Source: Siniperca chuatsi
Lineage: Eukaryota > Chordata > Actinopteri > Centrarchiformes > Sinipercidae
Reading direction: 5' to 3'
Assembly: GCF_020085105.1 (NCBI RefSeq)
Contig: NC_058058.1
Span: 7,961,175-8,025,174, forward strand
DNA length: 64,000 bases
Below are positions 45,109 through 63,300 of the stretch, in pieces. The first letter of the stretch is position 1. Every line of letters begins with the position of its first letter. Made by a program: the position numbers and the translations under genes. Under the pieces are notes generated by a model. It saw nothing but the letters and a program-made list of their open reading frames with translations. It did no database searches and was not told where the DNA came from.

Positions 45109-45414
45109 ATTAAAGGTGGGGTATGCCATTCTAATCCAATACGTCTTTTTGTCAAATTCACCAAATATCTCCTCATGGTCTGCTAGCTGTCCGTGTGCGC
45201 TGAAAAAAACCCACACAGCACTGTTCCAGCCATGATTTGTGTGTCAGGTAACGTTAAATGACTTGCTCACGGACATTCATTTCTGTAGGGACAGTTGGCT
45301 AACCCACAACCCAGCTAACGTTAGTTACATTACTTGCTGTGTTGTTGTTCACTCTATATCATGGTATTTGTCATGTTATTGGATTTCTCCAGAATCGCAT
45401 ACCCCACCTTTAAT
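45109..45414. mobile_element. 306-bp MITE with good terminal inverted repeats
   Basis: The left end ATTAAAGGTGGGGTATGCCA pairs with the right end, whose reverse complement is ATTAAAGGTGGGGTATGCGA. The match continues with ATCCAATA further in. No coding capacity. It lies 0.6 kb downstream of the zc3h12a stop. Confidence 0.8.
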
Positions 45415-46014
45415 TATTATTTACAGTAAGCGTTGGTTTTATTAGTTGTGCACCACAATAACGCAACATTATCATTTCATCATGACACTTTTACTGAAGG
45501 ATTGGTACAAATTCATTATTGTTCAACCCTATTTAATAGTTGACTGTGAAAGCGGTGCACAGTGCCAATATGACACAAACACATTTTTATATGTGAGTTT
45601 CAAATCTCATCCATGCAAAATGTAAAATTAACACCTCTGTGACAGCATCAGTAGGCATAATAAAAGTAGATTTTATGGCAGAACAGTTGTACTGGATTGC
45701 ATTAAATTGTACCTAATAAAGTGGACACTGAGTGCATTTTATGAGTAACAGGGTGTTTGCCCTTTTAATCCCATTAAGTGGCATTAAAATCCACTTTTTC
45801 CTTTTACATTTTTAAATAAAGATACAATTTGTATCAACTGCATACTGGCTCTTATTTTATCCAGTTCACTGAGGCTACTTACAATGTAACATAGTTCCAA
45901 AGCATTCAAATACAGTTTATAGCAAGGTGGATACCACAATACAAAAATACACAAACTCATGTTTATCTTTTCAGTCTTTCCACTGAAAGACGTGGGTTCA
46001 GACTGGAACTGGAC

Positions 46015-54599
<8,585 letters not shown>

Positions 54600-54699
54600 C
54601 TCTCGCTGCGGCCGATCATGTTCCTGTACCTGTTTGGAAAAAACACAATATACTGTAGCTGTCGCTGTGACCAGTCCGTGATCCTTAAAGACAAACATG

Positions 54700-55235
54700 C
54701 TCTGTTTTCAGCATCTCACATGTGAGAATTTGCTGCTTTTCTTTGTCATATATGAAATTAAACTGAAATATCTTTTGGTTTTGGACTGTTGGTCGGATAA
54801 AACAAGGAATGTGAACACTCCACTTTCAACTTTGCCAAATAATAACAGTAATTTTCCACTATTAGTCATTTTATAGACAAAGCTATGAATCAATTAATTG
54901 AGAAAATAATTGGCAGATAAATTGAGGTAACACTTTATCTGGATAGTCCGTCTACAGATCGTTTATAGAGTATTTGTAACATTTCAACAGCTTATTAGTT
55001 GAGTTCAACAATTCAACTGTTTCACAAATAAAACCCTTTTCTGGGTTTGGTTAGGTTTAGGCACAAAAAACATCTTGGTCATGAATTGTCACATATACTC
55101 TATTGATAATATGTTAAACATCTACAGACAAAGCGAAACAGTTAAAAAGTTACAAATACTCTATAAACTATCTGCAGGGGGACTATCCAAATAAAGTGTC
55201 ACCTAAATAGTGAAAATCATTAGTTGCAGCCCTAG
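54700..55235 (-). repeat. CGATTAATCGA-family repeat, copy 9, split by a MITE
   Basis: 54700-54924 and 55205-55235 (AAAATCATTAGTTGCAGCCC) together make one copy; the 280 bp between is the MITE listed next. Confidence 0.75.
54925..55204. mobile_element. 280-bp MITE with long terminal inverted repeats
   Basis: The left end AGGTAACACTTTATCTGGAT pairs with the right end, which in reverse complement reads AGGTGACACTTTATTTGGAT. Pairing continues to GTTTATAGAGTATTTGTAAC, about 57 bp per arm. Centre: GGTTTGGTTAGGTTTAGGCA. Confidence 0.85.
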
Positions 55236-55379
55236 TTTAACAATTTTTCTTTTGTAAGCATAAATAATAATGTTTCTTTCTCTGAAACTTACTTTGCGGC
55301 TTTATGTATAACTTCACTTTATTCTTCTTTCTATCTCATACACCTTTTATTTTGTTCTAAATCAGATTATTACTTATTT

Positions 55380-55640
55380 CTTATGATTATTTTCATTATT
55401 GATTAATCTGCAGATTTTTTGATTTATGAGTCATGTTTTGTCTATAAAATGGCAGAAAGTAATAAAAAATTGCACATCACATGCGGTTTACCAGAGCTCA
55501 AGGTGACGGACTTCAAATGTCTTGTTTTGTCCAAAATCCAGAAAGATTCGCATCACAATAACATAAAATAGAGTAAAGCAGCAAGTCCTCACTTTGAATT
55601 TGACATCTAATTGTTTCAGTGCTTACCACTATATCTTTGC
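55380..55640 (+). repeat. CGATTAATCGA-family repeat, copy 10
   Basis: TTTCATTATTGATTAATCTG, GAGCTCAAGGTGACGGACTT and TCAAATGTCTTGTTTTGTCC. Confidence 0.7.
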
Positions 55641-55905
55641 CTCTCTGTAAACTTACCGTCCTCATACCATCTGACAAAAGTTGAATGTGATACAAAAGGA
55701 GAAGAGAGAGGGGAAATAAACGATCATAACAGAGATTCTTGTGTCATTCTCTCACTATCTAAATGAATGAAATAAACTCCTCCGTTTCTCATTTTGCGGT
55801 GTAAACACAGAGCAGCAGTCTAATTGTGGCTAACTGAGTTTAAAAAGTCGCTCCTGCTATTTCCGCCTCCACTTCAACTCAACAAGACACGAGAGAGAAA
55901 CTTAC

Positions 55906-56150
55906 CTGCGAGTTGTAAGAGTCTTTAAAATCCTCAGATGAGCTGTTGACTGCGTCTTTTCGCTCAAGTGAACGAGTCTGTCACAGCTGATGAGTGCCGC
56001 GACGAGCAGCTTCTGTTTGACATTTGAGTCGATACAAGGAAGTTGGGGTTTTTCCTTTTTTTTGACATCATCAAACAACCAGCAGACGACCAACGTGGAG
56101 GTTTGGGCGAGTCACATGCTGAGGCTAAAATAAAAACTGTTAAGTGATAA
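55906..56150 (-). other. zc3h12a: Probable zc3h12a 5' untranslated exon
   Basis: A good splice donor on the minus strand (CTCGCAG|GTAAGT, + strand ACTTAC at 55900-55905) lies 1.27 kb upstream of the exon-2 acceptor, in a locally more GC-rich patch. No protein-family match starts here, so I read it as non-coding exon 1. The 5' end is unknown; 56150 is approximate. Confidence 0.5.
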
Positions 56151-56243
56151 TACACTCTGACACCCTCTGTGTTCATTCATTTCACTGCTGTCAATTACGC
56201 ACGAATAAATGAGGAAGATGAAGACAATAAATACCTGTAAAAG

Positions 56244-56685
56244 CAGAGGTGGAAGAAGTACCAGTGTAGAAATACTCTGTTATAAATAAAAGTCCTGCAT
56301 TCAAAATTTTACTTAAGTAAAACTAAAAATACAAAAAGTAAAAGTATTCATTATGAATAATATATTTTATAATATTGGATTATAATTATTGATGCATTAA
56401 TGTGTTTATACTGCTGGGTAGCTTGTAAATTTCCCCTCCAGGGATCAATAAAGTCTTATCTTAACCTGTAATAATTTATCATAATTTATTTCTTGGTTAT
56501 ATTTTGTATTAATAATCTGAATCAGCAAAGAAACTCAAGCTATGATATAGTTATGGTTATATTTCCCTCTGAACTGTAGTGGAGTAGAAGTATAAAGTAG
56601 CAGAAAATGGAAATACTCAAGTAAAGTACAAGTACCTCAAACTTGTACTTGAGCAAATTTGTTTGTTACTTCCCACCACTGTAGA
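56244..56685. mobile_element. CAGTGGTGG-family element, copy 6
   Basis: Left AGCAGAGGTGGAAGAAGTAC, right TTACTTCCCACCACTG. Contains CCCCTCCAGGGATCAATAAA, absent in the other copies, at 56436-56455. Confidence 0.65.
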
Positions 56686-56689
56686 ATTC

Positions 56690-57361
56690 ACATCCACTCA
56701 TGAAAAATACTATAAGATCTATAACACAGTAAATTTAAACCTAGCCTATTTTTCACAAACTTTTAATAATTTAGTAGTTAAACTCAGAAGATAATTATGA
56801 AATCAATTTTAAACATTTCTGTCTTTCAGTGGTCAGATTATGTTCTCTAAATATATCTATAACATTTGTTCTATGGTGTTATATCACTTTATCTCATATT
56901 TAAGTGCCCATAATTGATCTATTATTTAATATATTTCATGCTATCAGTTCCAGATTTACCCACTAGGGGGCCCCAGGGCAAAAATTAGCTGTGTGCGTTT
57001 CTGTCGCTCTCTGTGCATTGTGTATGTGTTAGTAAGTAGTTGGTATAAATGTGTGATTTGAAACATTGTTTTGAAAAAGATGGTTGTTTTTAATCTCTTT
57101 GCCGTCTCTAGTGAGGATTTATTTGTCACTAAATTTCTCTTTAAATACCATTATGTGGTTTTTACGAAGACCCATTCCCAATACATGCATTATTGTTTCT
57201 AGTAGTTAATAAATTAGATGACAAAAAAATATAAAAAAAAGAAATACTCAGTCTTTTCTTCCAATTTATTTACGTTTTCAGGACAAAACACCATTCCACA
57301 GTTATCTTTTCCAGAACTTTAGAAAATATCATTTATTTTAGTCATAAATTTATTATTCGAT
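56690..57361. other. Intergenic or 3' flank of the repeat-protein gene
   Basis: AT-rich. TTTATT (AATAAA on the minus strand) at about 57347 and 57331 lies within 35 bases of the stop codon of the giant frame, so a poly(A) site could follow immediately. No other feature was recognised. Confidence 0.35.
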
Positions 57362-60300
57362 TTATCCTCTAAAACAATTACGCCTTCTCCACTGTGGTTC
57401 TAGCTTGTGCACCATTTTAAGAGGGATGTTAGGGAGCACAGCGGGATATGACTCAGGTACTGCTGCAGGCATAGTGGCTGGTGGATTTATCAGTTGTGGT
57501 CTGTGTTCTGCTGACTTAGGTCCATGTGAGTGTTCATCTTTAATTGTGGTGTGTGACTCAGGTGTAACTTTCAAGTCATGCTCAGATGTTGTTGATTCCA
57601 CCTCAGGTCCTGCTGCATGTGTGGTGTGTAACTCAGGTGGTGGCCCAAATGTTGGTGATTCGGCCGCAGGTGATGGTTCAGGTGTTGGTTCTGAGTCCTG
57701 ACCAGATGTTGGTGATTCTGATGCAGGCACTGCTTCAGGTGTTGCTCCTGAAACTTGCTCAGATGTTGGTGTTTCTGATGCAGGCACTGCTTCAGGTGTT
57801 GGTCCTGAAATTTGCTCAGATGTTGGTAACTCTGGAGCAGGTGCTGGTTCACGTGTTGGTTCAGATGTTGGTTCTAAATCTTGCCCAGACGTTGGTGATT
57901 CTGGTGCAGGTGCTGGTTCAGAGGAGGGTTCAGAATCCTGCACAGATGTTGGTGACTCTGGAGCAGGTGATGGTTCAGGTGTTGGTTCTGAGTCCTGACC
58001 AGATGTTGGTGATTCTGGTGCAGGTGATGGTTCAGGTGTTGGTTCTGAGTCCTGACCAGATGTTGGTGACTCTGGCACAGGCCCTGGTTCAGGTGTTGCT
58101 CCTGAAACTTGCTCAGATGTTGGTGATTCTGGCGCAGGCCCTGGTTCAGGTGTTGGTTCTGAGTCCAGACCAGATGTTGGTGACTCTGGCGCAGGTGATG
58201 GTTCAGGTGTTGGTTCTGAGTCCTGCCCAGATGTTGGTGATTCTGAAGCAGGTGATGGTTCAGGTGTTGGTTCTGAGTCCTGATCAGATGTTGGTGATTG
58301 TGGCGCATGTGATGGTTCAGGTGTTGGATCTGAGTCCTGACCAGACGTTGGTGATTGTGGCGCAGGTGATGGTTCAGGTGTTGGTTCTGAGTCCTGCCCA
58401 GATGTTGGTGATTCTGAAGCAGGTGATGGTTCAGGTGTTGGTTCTGAGTCCTGACCAGATGTTAGTGACTCTGGTGCAGGTGATGGATCAGATGTTGGTT
58501 CTAAGTCCTGACCAGATGTTGGTGATTGTGGCACAGGTGATGGTTCAGGTGTTGGTTCTGAGTCCTGATCAGATGTTGGTGATTGTGGCGCAGGTGATGG
58601 TTCAGGTGTTGGATCTGAGTCCTGACCAGATGTTGGTGATTCTGGTGCAGGTGTTGGTTCAGAGGAGGGTTCAGAATCCTGACCAGATGTTGGTGATTCC
58701 GGTGCAGGTGATGGTTCTGGTGTTGGTTCTGAGTCCTGACCAGATGTTTGTGATTCGGCCGCAGGTGATGGTTCAGGTGTTGGTTCTGAGTCCTGACCAG
58801 ATGTTGGTGATTCTGACATAGGCACTGGTTCAGGTGTTGCTCCTGAAACTTGCTCAGATGTTGGTGATTCTGTCGCAGGTGATGGTTCAGGTGTTGGTTC
58901 TGAATCCTGACCAAACATTGGTGATTCTGGCGGAGGTGATGGTTCAGGTGTTGGTTCTGAGTCCTGATCAGATGTTGGTGATTGTGGCGCATGTGATGGT
59001 TCAGGTGTTGGATCTGAGTCCTGACCAGACGTTGGTGATTGTGGCGCAGGTGATGGTTCAGGTGTTGGTTCTGAGTCCTGACCAGATGTTGGTGATTCTG
59101 GAGCAGGTGATGGTTCAGGTGTTGGTTCTGAGTCCTGACCAGATGTTGATGATTCTGGTGCAGGTGATGGTTCAGGTGTTGGTTCTGAGTCCTGACCAGA
59201 TGTTGGTGATTCTGGTGCAGGTGTTGGTTCAGAGGAGGGTTCAGAATCCTGCCCAGATGTTGGTGATTCCGGTGCAGGTGATGGTTCAGGTGTTGGTTCT
59301 GAGTCCTGACCAGATGTTTGTGATTCGGCCGCAGGTGATGGTTCAGGTGTTGGTTCTGAGTCCTGACCAGATGTTGGTGATTCTGGCACAGGTGATGGTT
59401 CAGGAGTTGGTTCTGACTCCTGACCAGATGTTGGTATTTCTGGCGCAGGTGATGGTTCAGGTGTTGGTTCTGAGTCCTGACCAGACATTGGTGATTCTGG
59501 CGCAGGTGATGGTTCAGGTGTTGGTTCTGAGTCCTGACCAGATGTTGGTGATTCCGGTGCAGGTGATGGTTCAGGTTCTGAGTCCTGACCAGATGTTGGT
59601 GACTGTGGCACAGGTGATGGTTCAGGTGTTGGTTCTGAGTCCTGATCAGATGTTGGTGATTGTGGCGCAGGTGATGGTTCAGGTGTTGGTTCTGAGTCCT
59701 GACCAGATGTTGGTGATTCTGGCGCAGGTGATGGTTCAGGTGTTGGTTCTGAGTCCTGACCAGATGTTGATGATTCTGCTGCAGGTGATGGTTCAGGTGT
59801 TGGTTCTGAGTCCTGACCAGATGTTGGTGACTCTGGTGCAGGTGATGGTTCAGGTGTTGGATCTGAGTCCTGACCAGATGTTGGTGATTCTGGTGCAGGT
59901 GTTGGTTCAGAGGAGGGTTCAGAATCCTGACCAGATGTTGGTGATTCCGGTGCAGGTGATGGTTCTGGTGTTGGTTCTGAGTCCTGACCAGATGTTTGTG
60001 ATTCGGCCGCAGGTGATGGTTCAGGTGTTGGTTCTGAGTCCTGACCAGATGTTGGTGATTCTGACATAGGCACTGGTTCAGGTGTTGCTCCTGAAACTTG
60101 CTCAGATGTTGGTGATTCTGTTGCAGGTGATGGTTCAGGTGTTGGTTCTGAATCCTGACCAAACATTGGTGATTCTGGCAGAGGTGATGGTTCAGGTGTT
60201 GGTTCTGAGTCCTGACCAGATGTTGGTGATTCTGGAGCAGGTGATGGTTCAGGTGTTGGTTCTGAGTCCTGATCAGATGTTGGTGATTGTGGCGCATGTG

Positions 60301-63300
60301 ATGGTTCAGGTGTTGGATCTGAATCCTGACCAGATGTTGGTGATTCCGGTGCAGGTGATGGTTCAGGTTCTGAGTCCTGACCAGATGTTGGTGACTGTGG
60401 CACAGGTGATGGTTCAGGTGTTGGTTCTGAGTCCTGATCAGATGTTGGTGATTGTGGCGCAGGTGATGGTTCAGGTGTTGGTTCTGAGTCCTGACCAGAT
60501 GTTGGTGATTCTGGAGCAGGTGATGGTTCAGGTGTTGGTTCTGAGTCCTGACCAGATGTTGATGATTCTGCTGCAGGTGATGGTTCAGGTGTTGGTTCTG
60601 AGTCCTGACCAGATGTTGGTGATTCTGGTGCAGGTGTTGGTTCAGAGGAGGGTTCAGAATCCTGCCCAGATGTTGGTGATTCCGGTGCAGGTGATGGTTC
60701 TGGTGTTGGTTCTGAGTCCTGACCAGATGTTTGTGATTCGGCTGCAGGTGATGGTTCAGGTGTTGGTTCTGAGTCCTGACCAGATGTTGGTGATTCTGAC
60801 ATAGGCACTGGTTCAGGTGTTGCTCTTGAAACTTGCTCAGATGTTGGTGATTCTGTCGCAGGTGATGGTTCAGGTGTTGGTTCTGAGTCCTGACCAAACA
60901 TTGGTGATTCTGGCGGAGGTGATGGTTCAGGTGTTGGTTCTGAGTCCTGACCAGATGTTGGTGATTCTGGAGCAGGTGATGGTTCAGGTGTTGGTTCTGA
61001 GTCCTGATCAGATGTTGGTGATTGTGGTGCATGTGATGGTTCAGGTGTTGGATCTGAGTCCTGACCAGACGTTGGTGATTGTGGCGCAGGTGATGGTTCA
61101 GGTAATGGTTCTGAGTCCTGACCAGATGTTGGTGATTCTGGAGCAGGTGATGGTTCAGGTGTTGGTTCTGAGTCCTGACCAGATGTTGATGATTCTGGTG
61201 CAGGTGATGGTTCAGGTGTTGGTTCTGAGTCCTGACCAGATGTTGGTGATTCTGGTGCAGGTGTTGGTTCAGAGGAGGGTTCAGAATCCTGCCCAGATGT
61301 TGGTGATTCCGGTGCAGGTGATGGTTCAGGTGTTGGTTCTGAGTCCTGACCAGATGTTGGTGATTCCGGTGCAGGTGATGGTTCAGGTTCTGAGTCCTGA
61401 CCAGATGTTGGTGACTGTGGCACAGGTGATGGTTCAGGTGTTGGTTCTGAGTCCTGATCAGATGTTGGTGATTGTGGCGCAGGTGATGGTTCAGGTGTTG
61501 GTTCTGAGTCCTGACCAGATGTTGGTGATTGTGGCGTAGGTGATGGTTCAGGTGTTGGTTCTGAGTCCTGACCAGATGTTGATGATTCTGCTGCAGGTGA
61601 TGGTTCAGAGGAGGGTTCAGAATCCTGCCCAGATGTTGGTGATTCCGGTGCAGGTGATGGTTCTGGTGTTGGTTCTGAGTCCTGACCAGATGTTGATGAT
61701 TCTGGTGCAGGTGATGGTTCAGGTGTTGGTTCTGAGTCCTGACCAGATGTTGGTGATTCTGGTGCAGGTGATGGTTCAGGAGTTGGTTCTGACTCCTGAC
61801 CAGATGTTGGTGATTCTGGCGCAGGTGATGGTTCAGGTGTTGGTTCTGAGTCCTGACCAGACATTGGTGATTCTGGCGCAGGTGATGGTTCAGGTGTTGG
61901 TTCTGAGTCCTGACCAGATGTTGGTGATTCCGGTGCAGGTGATGGTTCAGGTTCTGAGTCCTGACCAGATGTTGGTGACTGTGGCACAGGTGATGGTTCA
62001 GGTGTTGGTTCTGAGTCCTGATCAGATGTTGGTGATTGTGGCGCAGGTGATGGTTCAGCTGTTGGTTCTGAGTCCTGACCAGATGTTGGTGATTCTGGAG
62101 CAGGTGATGGTTCAGGTGTTGGTTCTGAGTCCTGACCAGATGTTGATGATTCTGCTGCAGGTGATGGTTCAGGTGTTGGTTCTGAGTCCTGACCAGATGT
62201 TGGTGATTCTGGTGCAGGTGTTGGTTCAGAGGAGGGTTCAGAATCCTGCCCAGATGTTGGTGATTCCGGTGCAGGTGATGGTTCTGGTGTTGGTTCTGAG
62301 TCCTGACCAGATGTTTGTGATTCGGCCGCAGGTGATGGTTCAGGTGTTGGTTCTGAGTCCTGACCAGATGTTGGTGATTCTGACATAGGCACTGGTTCAG
62401 TGGAGGGTTCAGAATCCTGCACAGATGTTGGTGATTCTGGCGCAGGTTCTGGTTCAGTGGAGGGTTCAGAATCTTGTACAGATGTTGGTGACTCTAGAGC
62501 AGGGGGTGGTTCAGGTGTTGGTTCTGAGTCCTGACCAGATATTGGTGATTCTGGTGCAGTTGATGTTTCAGGTGTTGATTCTGAGTCCTGTACAGACGTT
62601 GGTGATTCTGGCGCAGGTGATGTTTCAGGTGTTGGTTCTGAGTTCTTACCAGATGTTGGTGATTCTGGTGCAGGTGATGGTTCAGGTTCTGAGTCCTGAC
62701 CAGATGTTGGTGATTCTGGCGCGGGTGATGGTTCAGGTGTTGGTTCTGAGTCCTGACCAGATGTTGGTGATTCTGGCGCGGGTGATGGTTCAGGTGTTGG
62801 ATCTGAGTCCTGACCAGACGTTGGTGATTGTGGCGCAGGTGATGGTTCAGGTGTTGGTTCTGAGTCCTGACCAGATGTTGGTGATTCTGGTGCAGGTGTT
62901 GGTTCAGAGGAGGGTTCAGAATCCTGCCCAGATGTTGGTGATTCCGGTGCAGGTGATGGTTCTGGTGTTGGTTCTGAGTCCTGACCAGATGTTTGTGATT
63001 CGGCCGCAGGTGATGGTTCAGGTGTTGGTTCTGAGTCCTGACCAGATGTTGGTGATTCTGACATAGGCACTGGTTCAGGTGTTGCTCTTGAAACTTGCTC
63101 AGATGTTGGTGATTCTGTCGCAGGTGATGGTTCAGGTGTTGGTTCTGAATCCTGACCAGACATTGGTGATTCTGGTACAGGTGATGGTTCAGGTGTTGGT
63201 TCTGAGTCCTGACCAGATGTTAATGATTCTGTCACAGGTCCTGGTTCAGGTGTTGGTTCTGAGTCCTGACCAGATGTTGGTGATTCTGTTGCAGGTGATG

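Noticed and set aside
54600-54698. Upstream in-frame methionine (MFVFKDHGLVTA...) as the zc3h12a start
   Set aside because: It is upstream of a good acceptor (TTTTTTCCAAACAG) and therefore intronic.
56040-56062. NF-kB site in the zc3h12a promoter region (GGAAAAACCCC on the minus strand)
   Set aside because: It departs from the GGGRNNYYCC consensus and the transcription start is not fixed; too weak to list.
58501-61032. 843-codon His/Asn/Gln-rich minus-strand frame
   Set aside because: Alternative frame of the same array, closed at both ends inside the array, whereas the main frame reaches a unique tail.
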